NCBI RefSeq assembly: GCF_002210165.1
Contig: NZ_AQQP01000002.1
Location: 186,001 to 250,000, forward strand
From: Phaeobacter sp. 22II1-1F12B
GTDB taxonomy: Bacteria; Pseudomonadota; Alphaproteobacteria; Rhodobacterales; Rhodobacteraceae
Direction: 5' to 3'
DNA: 64,000 nt
Numbering within the stretch: position 1 is the first letter of the stretch; each line of letters begins with the position of its first letter. The translations under genes and the position numbers were made by a program. Of this stretch, positions 8,238 through 16,893 are shown in pieces. A model generated the notes under the pieces. It did not search any database and had not been told where the DNA came from. It worked only from the letters and a program-made list of their open reading frames with translations.

Positions 8238-9266
8238 ATGCCACGGCCCCACGCCAATCCACCCCCTGTCCCCTCCCTGCGGGCCGCTGCGCTCGCACCG
8301 ATCCTGCGCCACTTCGGCAACGATAGTGATACGATCAGGTCCATCCTCCAGCAGAACGGCATCAACCCCGAGGCCGTGCGCGATCCCTACGAGATCATCT
8401 CTTTGGCGGCCTACCTGAAAACCTTCGAAGCCGCCGCGCATCACGCCCACGACCCGATCCTCGGCGCCCGGCTCGGTGCAAGGATCAGCCCGGCCGATCT
8501 TGGGCCCACCGGGCTTCTGATGCTGCACTCCTCGACCCTGCGGCGTGGGCTGGAGAGATTTCGCGACAGCCTCTCCGCCCTGCAAAGCGCGACCGAAATG
8601 CACCTCATTCATGACGGTGACCGGCTCGGCCTGACCTATCAACTCGGATCACCCGATTTTCAGGCCGGCGCGCAGGATGCAGAATTTTCGCTCTCCTGCA
8701 TCTGTCGGCTTGTCCACATTGCATTCGACCCGCGCTGGACGCCCGAAGAGGTCCATTTCATCCACGGCCCCTCCCGCCGCGCCGATCTGCTGGAACGTAT
8801 TTTTGGCGCGCGGGTGCGCTTTGGCCAAAGCGCCAACCGGCTGCTGTTCCGACAAGGCGGCCTCGATACGCTTCACCGCGCCGAAGACACCGCTCTGCTG
8901 GCGCTGATCGAACGCCATGTCGCCGACCTCGTCCTGACGCAGGACCCCTGTCGCACGATTGCCGAACAGGTGCAGGTCATCGTCAGCCGTAACCTCGGCC
9001 ATCTCCCCGTCGATCTCGCAACCATCGCGCAGGAACTCGGGCAAGCGCCGCGCAGTCTGCAACGCCATCTCGCGTCCGAAGGCACCTCTCTTCGGGCCAT
9101 TCTTCAGGCGCAGCGCCAGAAGATCGTAGAAACCCATCTCGACGACCCGAACGCCAGCCTGAAAACCGTCGCGCAGAGCCTTGGCTATTCCGACGAAACC
9201 GTCTTCTGGCGCGCCTATCGAAGCTGGACCGGCCATGCGCCGTCGAAAAGGAATCAGGCCGGGTAG
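8238..9266 (+). CDS. AraC-family transcriptional regulator
   Basis: A 342-residue regulator with a long N-terminal effector domain (the AraC-type 'arabinose-binding' class found with OruR/ArgR-like regulators) and a C-terminal double helix-turn-helix from about residue 255. The latter contains LPVDLATIAQELGQAPRSLQRHL and then LKTVAQSLGYSDETVFWRAY. I chose the ATG at 8238 (MPRPHANPPP); a TTG 27 bases upstream also keeps the frame open. It lies just upstream of the copper amine oxidase in the same orientation, and a 7-bp direct repeat with AraC-like 21-bp spacing lies between them. It is therefore the likely activator of the amine oxidase in response to an amine; the effector is unknown. Confidence 0.88.
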   Translation: MPRPHANPPPVPSLRAAALAPILRHFGNDSDTIRSILQQNGINPEAVRDPYEIISLAAYLKTFEAAAHHAHDPILGARLGARISPADLGPTGLLMLHSSTLRRGLERFRDSLSALQSATEMHLIHDGDRLGLTYQLGSPDFQAGAQDAEFSLSCICRLVHIAFDPRWTPEEVHFIHGPSRRADLLERIFGARVRFGQSANRLLFRQGGLDTLHRAEDTALLALIERHVADLVLTQDPCRTIAEQVQVIVSRNLGHLPVDLATIAQELGQAPRSLQRHLASEGTSLRAILQAQRQKIVETHLDDPNASLKTVAQSLGYSDETVFWRAYRSWTGHAPSKRNQAG

Positions 9267-9420
9267 CGCTTGCAGGGAATCATCCAGTCCCGCACCCGCC
9301 CCGTTCTTGCGCATCCGCGCATGAGGAGCGTCCAGAAAAGCGGCAACCGAGAAATCGACTATCCCCCATTTCAGTGCCTCCCCTCCGACACCAACGGTTT
9401 TGTGACTTCGGCACGGCAGG

Positions 9421-9448
9421 TTGGCGCAAATTATCGAATCTTTGGCGC
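9421..9448 (+). promoter_or_regulatory. Direct repeat TTGGCGC x2, candidate AraC-family binding site
   Basis: TTGGCGC occurs at 9421-9427 and again at 9442-9448, so the starts are 21 bp apart (two helical turns), about 70 bp before the amine oxidase ATG. Direct repeats at this spacing are characteristic of AraC-type activator sites. The rest of the 251-bp gap (9267-9517) shows no clear gene or terminator. Confidence 0.5.
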
Positions 9449-9517
9449 GTCCTGCAATAGATGCATCTGAAACTCGCCTTGATCCTGTCAGCCAACCAAT
9501 CATCGGAGGGTTGAAAG

Positions 9518-11482
9518 ATGAATGAAGCAGTCAGGGAAACAACGGCCGACACCGGCATCAAGCACCCGCTGGACCCGATCTCCGCGGTCGAGATCACCCG
9601 CCTCAAGGCCGTGCTCGAGGAAAACGGTTTCAAGGGCGAAAGCACCCGCTACTCGTACGTGATGCTGCGCGAGCCCAGCCGCGAAACCATGGCCACGTTC
9701 AAGCCCGGCGGACCGGTCGCCCGGGAAATCGGCGTGCTCGTCATGGATGTCGCCGCCCGCGAAGTGACCGAGATTATCGTCGATATTCCGGCGGGCAAGA
9801 TTATCCACCAGCGGTCGCTCGATCCGGCCAAGGACGGCTGGGGCCCGGTTCTCGACGAGGATTACGTCGCCGCCGAGGAAATCTCCAAGGCCGATCCGCG
9901 TTTTGTCGAAGCACTGGCCAAGCGCGGCATCACCGATCTCGACAAGGTCTTCTGCTGTCCGCTCTCCGCCGGTGTTTTCGGGCATGAGGACGAACTCGGC
10001 CGCCGGATGCTCCGTGTTCTCAGCTTTTATGCCCCCAATGAAAACGCCATCCACGAACTCTGGGCGCATCCGATCGAAGGCATCGTCTGCCACGTGGACC
10101 TAACCGACCGCAAAGTTCTGCGTTTCGTCGATACCGGCTACATGGAAATCCCGCAGGATCGCGGCGATTACCTCGACCCGTCGATCACACCGCGCGAGAC
10201 GATGAAGCCGCTCAATATCACCCAGCCCGAGGGCGCATCCTTCACCATGAAGGACAATGTCCTCGAATGGGAAAACTGGTCGGTCCGCGTCGGTTTCAAC
10301 GGTCGTGAAGGTCTGACCCTTCATGACATCTCATTCAAGGACGGCGGCAAGAAACGCTCGATCCTGAACCGTGCCTCGGTTTCGGAAATGGTAGTCCCCT
10401 ATGGCGAACCACAGCCAACCCACGAATGGCAGAACTACTTCGATGCAGGCGAATACCAGTTCGGTCGCCTCGCAAACGCGCTGGTTCTGGGCTGCGACTG
10501 CCTTGGAGAGATCCACTATGTCGATGCAACCGTCGTTGACGATTTCTGCAATCCCGTCGTTCTGCCCAATGCCATCTGCATCCACGAAGAGGACTTCGGC
10601 ACGCTCTGGAAGCACACCGATATCTTCTCGGGCCGCGCCGATGTGCGCCGTCAGCGGCGTTTGGTCGTCTCCTTCTTCGTGACGGTCGGCAATTACGATT
10701 ACGGCTTCTACTGGTACTTCTACCTCGACGGTAAGATCGAGTTGGAATGCAAGGCGACCGGCGTCGTGTTCACCTCTGGCCGTCCCGAAGGCGATTACGA
10801 ATGGGCCACCGAACTGGCCCCGCGTCTCGGCGCCCCACAACACCAGCACATGTTCTCGGCGCGGCTCGATTTTGCGATCGACGGTCTGCGCAACCAGGTC
10901 GATGAGATCGACGTAAAGCGTCTGAAAATGGGCAAGGGCAACCCGGTCGGCAACGCATTTACCCGCGAGATTACCCGCCTTAAAACCGAAGCGGACGCCA
11001 AACGCGTCGCCAAGAACGAGCTTGGCCGCATCTGGCGCATCTCGTCGGCGGAAAAGACCAACCATCTTGGCGAACCGACTGCCTATGTTCTCGCCCCCGA
11101 AGGCCTGCCGCTTCTGCTTGCCGATGACGAGGCGTCGATCACAAAACGCGCCGGTTTCGCCACCAAGTCGCTCTGGGTCACCCAGTTCGATCGGGACGAG
11201 ATGTGGGCCGCAGGATACACGCCGAACCAGCATCCCGGCGGTGCCGGTCTGCCGGCCTATAGCGCGGCCAACCGCGCGGTCGATGGCGAAGATATCGTGG
11301 TCTGGCACAGTTTCGGCCTGACCCATTTCCCGCGTACCGAGGACTGGCCGGTGATGCCCGTCGACTATGCCGGGTTCAAACTGCGGCCCGAGAACTTCTT
11401 TGACCGAAATCCGACGCTGGATGTTCCCAAGGACCCGAACGGTGCGCATTGCTGCCACTCGAACAAGACGGCGGCCGAGTAA
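9518..11482 (+). CDS. Copper-containing primary-amine oxidase (topaquinone enzyme)
   Basis: A 654-residue copper amine oxidase that oxidises a primary amine to the aldehyde with release of ammonia and hydrogen peroxide. The cofactor motif Asn392-Tyr393-Asp394-Tyr395 identifies Tyr393 as the residue self-processed to topaquinone. The copper ligands are His442, His444 (HQH) and His603 (GLTHFPRTEDWP). The spacings 393-442 and 444-603 are the same as in the well-studied Arthrobacter globiformis enzyme. No signal peptide is visible, so it is expected in the cytoplasm like that enzyme and unlike periplasmic E. coli TynA. A good GGAGG lies before the ATG. The substrate (aromatic monoamine, histamine or aliphatic amine) is not determinable here. 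Confidence 0.94.
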   Translation: MNEAVRETTADTGIKHPLDPISAVEITRLKAVLEENGFKGESTRYSYVMLREPSRETMATFKPGGPVAREIGVLVMDVAAREVTEIIVDIPAGKIIHQRSLDPAKDGWGPVLDEDYVAAEEISKADPRFVEALAKRGITDLDKVFCCPLSAGVFGHEDELGRRMLRVLSFYAPNENAIHELWAHPIEGIVCHVDLTDRKVLRFVDTGYMEIPQDRGDYLDPSITPRETMKPLNITQPEGASFTMKDNVLEWENWSVRVGFNGREGLTLHDISFKDGGKKRSILNRASVSEMVVPYGEPQPTHEWQNYFDAGEYQFGRLANALVLGCDCLGEIHYVDATVVDDFCNPVVLPNAICIHEEDFGTLWKHTDIFSGRADVRRQRRLVVSFFVTVGNYDYGFYWYFYLDGKIELECKATGVVFTSGRPEGDYEWATELAPRLGAPQHQHMFSARLDFAIDGLRNQVDEIDVKRLKMGKGNPVGNAFTREITRLKTEADAKRVAKNELGRIWRISSAEKTNHLGEPTAYVLAPEGLPLLLADDEASITKRAGFATKSLWVTQFDRDEMWAAGYTPNQHPGGAGLPAYSAANRAVDGEDIVVWHSFGLTHFPRTEDWPVMPVDYAGFKLRPENFFDRNPTLDVPKDPNGAHCCHSNKTAAE

Positions 11483-11503
11483 TCGCAGCATCGGGGCCGG
11501 ATC

Positions 11504-12022
11504 ATGTCAGCCTATCACCTCTGCCTGCTGGCCCTCGCGGCCCTTGGCACATGGGCCTGCACCAACGGGGTAACCCGCTGGCAGGCCGGGTTGGCATGGC
11601 TCGGTCTCGGCGCGATGCTGCTGGCCATGATTGGCGGCCTGCCCGGTCTCGTGCTGGGCGCGACCGTCATGGTGATGCTGATCCCGTTCGCCTTGCGCGG
11701 TCCGGCCCCGTTGCTTTGCCTGCATCGGGCCGCGTCTCATTTTTGCATGGCGGGCGTACTCGTCGCGCTCTTCCTGCTCAATGGCAGCGCGATCTGCGCA
11801 AGCACTTCCATACCGCTTTTAACCCCTAACGGCATGACATCGCTGCCCATGCCTGTCCTTGCCGAAACCTACCTGCTCGCCATCGTTCTCGGCCTTGCGG
11901 CTTATGCAGTCTACGGGCTGACGCTTTGCCTGAACGGGGTTCTCAGGAACCGGCCAGCTATCATTGCCGAAGTCGCCCCCATGACGCTTGCGACCGTGGG
12001 CATGGGCGTCGGCTTCGGATGA
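11504..12022 (+). CDS. Small integral membrane protein of unknown function
   Basis: A 172-residue protein made mostly of hydrophobic stretches, probably four to five membrane segments: near residues 4-20, 27-65 (likely two), 80-97 and 120-142. I do not recognise a family. It starts 21 bases after the amine oxidase stop and ends about 45 bases before tctC, in the same strand and with the same GC-rich codon bias, so it is probably cotranscribed. It is not a second TctB, which follows separately. It could be an accessory membrane protein of the amine oxidase or transporter; this is only a guess from position. Confidence 0.6.
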   Translation: MSAYHLCLLALAALGTWACTNGVTRWQAGLAWLGLGAMLLAMIGGLPGLVLGATVMVMLIPFALRGPAPLLCLHRAASHFCMAGVLVALFLLNGSAICASTSIPLLTPNGMTSLPMPVLAETYLLAIVLGLAAYAVYGLTLCLNGVLRNRPAIIAEVAPMTLATVGMGVGFG

Positions 12023-12066
12023 CCAATTCAAGAAAACACCAAGAAAAGACCCAACAGGAGACCACA

Positions 12067-13005
12067 ATGAACAACCTCGCCAGACTGACACTCGCCACGG
12101 CCTTGGCCGCAGTCCCCCTTGCCGCGCAGGCGGAATATCCGGAAAAGCCGGTCGAATTCATCATTCCCTTCCCGCCCGGCGATCTCGAAGACATCCTGAC
12201 CCGCATGATCGCGGACGAGTTCCAAAAGGAATACGGCGTCGCGGCAGCGGTCGTGAACAAGCCCGGCGGTGGCGGCGGCCCCTTCCCCGGTGCCGTCGAG
12301 GTCGCGAATGCAGGGGCGGATGGCTACACCATCGGTTCCTTCGTCTCTGACGTGCCGCTCTCGGGGCCCGACATCGGCATCCCCGCCTTGTCGCCGAACC
12401 CGTTTGAGCCCATCGGCATCTTTGTCACCTACCCCTTCGTGCTCGCGACCTCCGGCGACGCGCCTTACTCCACGCTCGATGAACTTGCCGACTACGCCAA
12501 GGAAAACGAGGTCGCCCTCGGCCATTTCGGCGCGATGCTGACACCGACCCAGATCACCTTTGCAGTGGCCAAGGCCAAGGGCTTCGATTTCGCCTACGAG
12601 GCCGCCTTCGACGCGCTCGATTGCAATTCGCTCGCCTCGGGCGATGTTGACGTGATGAATACGACGCTGCAACAGGTCTTCCCCTGCCTCGACGACATCA
12701 AGGTTCTCGCTTCCATCGGTTCGGAACGCATCCCGCTGACCCCCGATGCCCCCACCGTTGGCGAGATGATCCCCGAACTTGATCTCGCGCTCTGGAACGG
12801 TCTCTTCGTCAAGGCCGATGTCCCGCAAGAGGCCCGCGACAAGATCGCCGCCGTCGCGGAAAAGGTCATGGACTCTGATGCGGCCAAGAAACTGGCTGCG
12901 GATACAGGTGCACTGATTTACTGGCAGGATGCCGCCGAATCCGAAGCGCAGATCGAAGCCGATCACAAGGCGCGCGCCGAGATCGGCAAACTGCTCGATG
13001 AGTAA
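12067..13005 (+). CDS. tctC: Tripartite tricarboxylate transporter substrate-binding protein (TctC family)
   Basis: A 312-residue periplasmic binding protein. A Sec signal peptide ends at AAQA just before EYPEKPVEFIIPFPPGD, the standard opening of the TctC/Bug family, where the first glycine-rich loop binds the ligand. The ATG at 12067 follows AGGAG at a proper distance; the frame is open further upstream but that would precede the signal peptide. It delivers a carboxylate-type ligand to the TctBA membrane complex encoded immediately downstream (8-base overlap). Bug proteins have very varied ligands, so naming citrate would be unjustified. Its acidic loop (GDLED) is unusual compared with the more common GGxxD of the family. 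Confidence 0.9.
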   Translation: MNNLARLTLATALAAVPLAAQAEYPEKPVEFIIPFPPGDLEDILTRMIADEFQKEYGVAAAVVNKPGGGGGPFPGAVEVANAGADGYTIGSFVSDVPLSGPDIGIPALSPNPFEPIGIFVTYPFVLATSGDAPYSTLDELADYAKENEVALGHFGAMLTPTQITFAVAKAKGFDFAYEAAFDALDCNSLASGDVDVMNTTLQQVFPCLDDIKVLASIGSERIPLTPDAPTVGEMIPELDLALWNGLFVKADVPQEARDKIAAVAEKVMDSDAAKKLAADTGALIYWQDAAESEAQIEADHKARAEIGKLLDE

Positions 13006-13624
13006 ACCAGACGGCCAACAGGTTCCGGGCGCGGATATCCCGCCGCGCCCGGGCCAGCGCATCGGCACCCGGTTTCGTAATTTCGTCCGAACGCGAAACT
13101 TTCAGGACATGTTCCAGCGCAATGCCCGCCCCGGAGAGCTTGTCTTTGCCGCCGGGTTCTTTGGCTTTTCGGTCCTTCTGCTGATCCTGATCCCATGGCA
13201 GACCCAATGGGTACCGCTCAGCAAGCTGTTCACACAGCCCGCCTTCTGGCCGGGCATCGCCATCACCGTGATGACCCTCTTTTCCGCTGGTCACCTGTTC
13301 TGCGTTCTCTGCGCAAATCGCCTTCCCGGTCTTGCCGCAGAACTCGCCGCATGGGCCCGGGCACTGGAATTTGTCCTGTGGTTCATCGTCTATGTCTGGC
13401 TGGTGCCGATCATCGGCTACCTGATCGCGACCATCGCCTTTACCTGCGCCCTCAGCTTTCGCATGGGCTATCGCGGCGTGCGCTGGATGGGGCTTGCCGC
13501 TGTTTTCGGTCTTGGAGTCGTCGTGCTGTTCAAAGGGCTGCTCGGCGTGAACATCCCGGCTGGCGACATTTACGAGCTTTTGCCCGCGGGCGCGCTCCGT
13601 TCTTTCTTGATGACAAATTTCTAG
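12998..13624 (+). CDS. tctB: Tripartite tricarboxylate transporter small membrane subunit (TctB)
   Basis: A 208-residue membrane protein with about four helices, the usual size and plan of TctB, which supports the large TctA pore. The ATG at 12998 (MSKPDGQQ) sits in an ATGAGTAA overlap with tctC; an in-frame ATG 69 bases upstream would only add an atypical basic stretch read from inside tctC. The N-terminal ~50 residues are hydrophilic, followed by LVFAAGFFGFSVLLLILIPW. Ten bases separate it from tctA. Sequence conservation in TctB is weak, so the call relies on size, topology and order. Confidence 0.85.
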   Translation: MSKPDGQQVPGADIPPRPGQRIGTRFRNFVRTRNFQDMFQRNARPGELVFAAGFFGFSVLLLILIPWQTQWVPLSKLFTQPAFWPGIAITVMTLFSAGHLFCVLCANRLPGLAAELAAWARALEFVLWFIVYVWLVPIIGYLIATIAFTCALSFRMGYRGVRWMGLAAVFGLGVVVLFKGLLGVNIPAGDIYELLPAGALRSFLMTNF

Positions 13625-13633
13625 AGGCTGACG

Positions 13634-15151
13634 ATGGATATGCTGCTCTCCGGCATCGGAATGCTGATGCACTTCGATGTCCTGCTCGCGCTGCTGATCG
13701 GGTCGATCGGCGGTGTCATTATCGGCGCCATACCCGGTGTCGGCCCGGCCGTCGCCATCGCCATCCTGCTGCCTGCGACCTTTGCCCTGCCTCCGCTGGT
13801 GGGGCTGGTCATGCTGCTTGGCATCTATGGCTCTTCCATGTTCGGCGGCGCGCTGCCTGCCATCCTCATCAACACGCCCGGCACCGCCGTCAACGCGCTG
13901 ACCACCTATGACGGTCATCCGATGACCCAACGCGGCGAAGCGCTGCGCGCGCTCGGCCTAGCCTATGGCGCCTCTTTCGTCAGCGGCATCCTGTCGATCC
14001 TCACGCTGATCCTGCTGTCCCCCGTGCTGGCCAAGATCGCGCCCATGTTTGGTTCGAAAGAGATCTTCCTTGCCGCGCTCCTCGGCCTTGTCCTTGTCAT
14101 CATCGCCCACCGGGGCCAGACACTCGCCGCCGGTATGCTCGCCGGGCTGGGGGTTTTCCTCGGCACCGTCGGGCTCGAGCCGCTGAAATACACCCAGCGA
14201 TTCACCTTCGGACAGGAATGGCTGGCCTCCGGTTTCGACCTGATCGTCATCGTGCTTGGTCTCTTCGCCCTCAGCCAGGCCTTCCTGCTTCTCAGCGAAC
14301 CCGAAAGCGCCCCCGAGACTCCACCGATCAAGGGGTCGATGGGCCGGGCCATGCTGCGTATTTTCAAATACAAACGGCTCGCGGTATCCGGATCGGGCTT
14401 TGGTGTACTCATGGGGATGATCCCCGGCGTTGGCGAATTCACCGCGCAATTCCTCAGCTACACTTACGCCCAGAAGACATCGAAAACGCCGGAGGACTTC
14501 GGCAAGGGCAGCCCCGAAGGTCTCGTCGCCTCTGAATCCGCCAATAACGCGGTTCCGGCGGCGGCGATGATTCCCCTGCTGGCCCTCGGCATCCCCGGAG
14601 AGGCCCTGACCGCGATGATGCTGTCCGTCTTCTACGTCCATAACGTCATCCCCGGCCCACAGCTCTTTCAGGGCCAGATCGATTTCGTCTATGCACTCTA
14701 CGCGGCGATGATCATTCTGAACGTGATCGTGGTGCTGTTCATGCTGGTCTCGTCGAACCTGCTGCTGCGGATCATCCGCATTCCCACGCGGTTCTTGGGC
14801 GTAATGATCCTGACGCTTAGCTTTGTGGGCGTCTATTCGCTGCGCAACTCAGTGGTGGATTGTGCCATCGCCGCCGCGTTCGGCTGGTTCGGTCTGATCC
14901 TGAAACGCCAGAACCTGCCCGCCGTGCCCATCGTGCTTGGCCTCGTGCTGGGCGGCATCATGGAAACCAAGTTCCGCCCCGCGATGAACCGGGTCAGCGT
15001 GTTCGGCGACTTTTTCGAACGCCCTATCGCCGCGATCTTGGGCTTTGCCATCCTCTGCCTGATCGTCGGCCATTTCGCCTCGCTCTACCGCGAGCAGCGG
15101 AACCGGCAGCCCAACCCGGACCACGACATGCACGACAGTTTTCAGCGTTAG
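13634..15151 (+). CDS. tctA: Tripartite tricarboxylate transporter large permease (TctA)
   Basis: A 505-residue, roughly 12-helix permease. The motif GAIPGVGPAVAIAILLPATF near residues 32-51 and the later repeat MGMIPGVGEFTAQFLSY are the paired conserved loops of TctA proteins. The segment YGSSMFGGALPAILINTPGTA is also a family signature. It forms the proton- or sodium-coupled channel that works with TctB and the binding protein TctC. It ends five bases before the convergent TauE/SafE-like gene, with no visible terminator between them. Confidence 0.94.
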   Translation: MDMLLSGIGMLMHFDVLLALLIGSIGGVIIGAIPGVGPAVAIAILLPATFALPPLVGLVMLLGIYGSSMFGGALPAILINTPGTAVNALTTYDGHPMTQRGEALRALGLAYGASFVSGILSILTLILLSPVLAKIAPMFGSKEIFLAALLGLVLVIIAHRGQTLAAGMLAGLGVFLGTVGLEPLKYTQRFTFGQEWLASGFDLIVIVLGLFALSQAFLLLSEPESAPETPPIKGSMGRAMLRIFKYKRLAVSGSGFGVLMGMIPGVGEFTAQFLSYTYAQKTSKTPEDFGKGSPEGLVASESANNAVPAAAMIPLLALGIPGEALTAMMLSVFYVHNVIPGPQLFQGQIDFVYALYAAMIILNVIVVLFMLVSSNLLLRIIRIPTRFLGVMILTLSFVGVYSLRNSVVDCAIAAAFGWFGLILKRQNLPAVPIVLGLVLGGIMETKFRPAMNRVSVFGDFFERPIAAILGFAILCLIVGHFASLYREQRNRQPNPDHDMHDSFQR

Positions 15152-15155
15152 CGGC

Positions 15156-16022
15156 TTAGCCCATCCACGCCTTGCGCAGCATGTTCAGCGCAACAAGCAG
15201 AAGGAACACACCAAAGGCGCGCTTGAGCGGTCCCGGATCAAGTGAATGGGCCAGCCGCACACCAAGCGGTGCGGTGATAAGGGTCATCGCGATGACGATC
15301 AGAAAGCCCGGCAGGTTGATCGCACCAATGGTCAGTGGTGGGCTCGAAGCGGCCCCGACATCAAGAAACAGGAAACCGATGGCCGAAGGGACGGCGATCA
15401 ATACGCCGAACCCCGCAGCGGTCGCCACGGCACGGTGGATCGGCACGTTATGCAGGCTCATCAACGGCACACCGAAACTGCCGCCGCCAATGCCCATCAG
15501 GACCGACAGGAAACCGACCAGCGGCGAATAGAGATACTGCTTGATCCCCGTAGGCATCTGCTGCGCGATACGCCAGCTATTACGCCCGAAGGTCATGTAG
15601 CAGCCGATAACCAGCGCCAGACAACCGAATATGATCTGAAGACTGGTCGAACGCAGCGCCGCTGCCGCAAGAACGCCAACAATGGCTCCCAGAACAATCC
15701 CCGGGCCCCAGCCCTTCAGGATCGGCCATTCCACCGCCCCCTTGCGGTTATGCCCGATGACCGAGCGCAACGAGGTCACGATGATCGTCGCCAGCGATGT
15801 GGCAAGACAGACCTGCATCACCTGAGGCCCGTCGTAGCCCAGCGCCTGAAAGGTGAAAAAGAACGCCGGCACAAGAACGATACCGCCCCCCACGCCCAGC
15901 AGCCCGGCCAGCACACCGGCAAATCCGCCGATCACGATCAGAAAGGCCAGCAGTTCTAGGGTAAGGGTCAGATCAGGCACGAAGCGTTCCTTCATTCGGG
16001 CGACGGGCGGGTCGTCGCGCAT
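15156..16022 (-). CDS. TauE/SafE (TSUP) family membrane permease
   Basis: A 288-residue membrane protein with about eight helices in two related halves. The loop AGLLGVGGGIVLVPAFFF and the second-half GIGGGSFGVPLMSL are the duplicated TSUP signatures. Members export or import sulfite, sulfoacetate, taurine-derived or other small organic anions. The gene starts nine bases after the GntR gene on the same strand, so the two are probably one operon and the permease may be under GntR control. An ATG nine codons further in (MKERFVPD) is a possible alternative start. The substrate is unknown. Confidence 0.88.
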   Translation of the reverse strand: MRDDPPVARMKERFVPDLTLTLELLAFLIVIGGFAGVLAGLLGVGGGIVLVPAFFFTFQALGYDGPQVMQVCLATSLATIIVTSLRSVIGHNRKGAVEWPILKGWGPGIVLGAIVGVLAAAALRSTSLQIIFGCLALVIGCYMTFGRNSWRIAQQMPTGIKQYLYSPLVGFLSVLMGIGGGSFGVPLMSLHNVPIHRAVATAAGFGVLIAVPSAIGFLFLDVGAASSPPLTIGAINLPGFLIVIAMTLITAPLGVRLAHSLDPGPLKRAFGVFLLLVALNMLRKAWMG

Positions 16023-16031
16023 TTTCCGCCG

Positions 16032-16673
16032 CTACGGTTCGCGCCGCGCAAGAATATCGGCCACCACGACATAAGAGCTGGCCACGTGGCTGCGCATCAG
16101 GCTCCGGGTCGCTTCGGCATCCTGCGCAAGAATTGCCTCGGTTATCGCCTGATGTTCAACCCGCGACGTGGCGAGCCGGTTGGTATTTTCGTGAAAGTTG
16201 GCCGCGCGCCACGCCAGCGTCCGCAGGTTCAGGTCATCCAGAGTCGCCGCAAGCGCCGAATTGCGTGCGCCGCTCTTGATCGTCGCGTGAAACCGCGCGT
16301 TGATTTCGCCATAGGCCTGCGGATCATCGCAGATGCGGCCTTCTTCCAGTATGGCGGTCAGGCTCTGGCGCTCGATCTCGGTCAGGCGATGCGCGGCCAG
16401 CGCCGCCAGCGCGCTTTCCACCTCGCCCACCGCTTCGAAAAGCTCGGCCAGATCCGCCGCCTTCATCTTGCGCACGAAAAACGCCCGACGCGATCCGCGC
16501 TCGGCAAGGTTCGACTGTTCCAGTCGGTGCAGCGCCTCGCGCACCGGCGTGCGTGATACACCGAACTGTTCTGCCAGCGCCTTTTCCGCCAGCGGCTCAC
16601 CCGGGATCATTTTTCCGGCCACGATGCCATCGACCAGCTTGTCAAAGATGTTTTCTGCTGTCCGATTAGTCAT
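16032..16673 (-). CDS. GntR-family regulator, FadR/FCD subfamily
   Basis: A regulator of about 213 residues with an N-terminal winged helix (EKALAEQFGVSRTPVREALHRLE) and a C-terminal all-helical FCD ligand domain with conserved acidic and histidine metal-type ligands. I prefer the ATG at 16673 (MTNRTAENIF), downstream of an AGGAGA. The alternative at 16715 would place a perfect ATATGTATACATAT palindrome across the start codon, and such GTATAC palindromes are typical FCD-GntR operators. It is divergent from the peptide-type ABC operon starting at 16894 and precedes the TauE/SafE permease. It probably represses one or both until a small carboxylate effector binds. Confidence 0.9.
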   Translation of the reverse strand: MTNRTAENIFDKLVDGIVAGKMIPGEPLAEKALAEQFGVSRTPVREALHRLEQSNLAERGSRRAFFVRKMKAADLAELFEAVGEVESALAALAAHRLTEIERQSLTAILEEGRICDDPQAYGEINARFHATIKSGARNSALAATLDDLNLRTLAWRAANFHENTNRLATSRVEHQAITEAILAQDAEATRSLMRSHVASSYVVVADILARREP

Positions 16674-16713
16674 CCGTGGACCTGTTCTCCTAAAAGATGC
16701 ACTTTCATCTTGC

Positions 16714-16727
16714 ATATGTATACATAT
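16714..16727. promoter_or_regulatory. Perfect palindrome ATATGTATACATAT, candidate GntR operator
   Basis: A 14-bp perfect palindrome centred on GTATAC lies 41 bp upstream of the chosen GntR start, in the gap shared with the divergent ABC transporter operon. FadR-subfamily GntR proteins commonly bind GTATAC-like or GT-N-AC-centred palindromes, so this is the likely autoregulatory and divergent operator. Confidence 0.6.
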
Positions 16728-16893
16728 CCTTTCAACCTGAATTCATCTCAACGGACAGGAAACACTAAAAAACAGAAAATTTCGCCGCCAAACTGCGCAG
16801 AAATGTGACGAAGCGGGATCAACCCACTCACCCAAAAGCACTGGCGCCGTTGAATAAAATGGGAGGAGACCATGCCAACAGGGAAACCAGGAC

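Noticed and set aside
11926-12066. Longer version of the tctC-like gene starting upstream
   Set aside because: The upstream part overlaps the small membrane protein gene, has no ribosome site, and would bury the signal peptide that starts at 12067.
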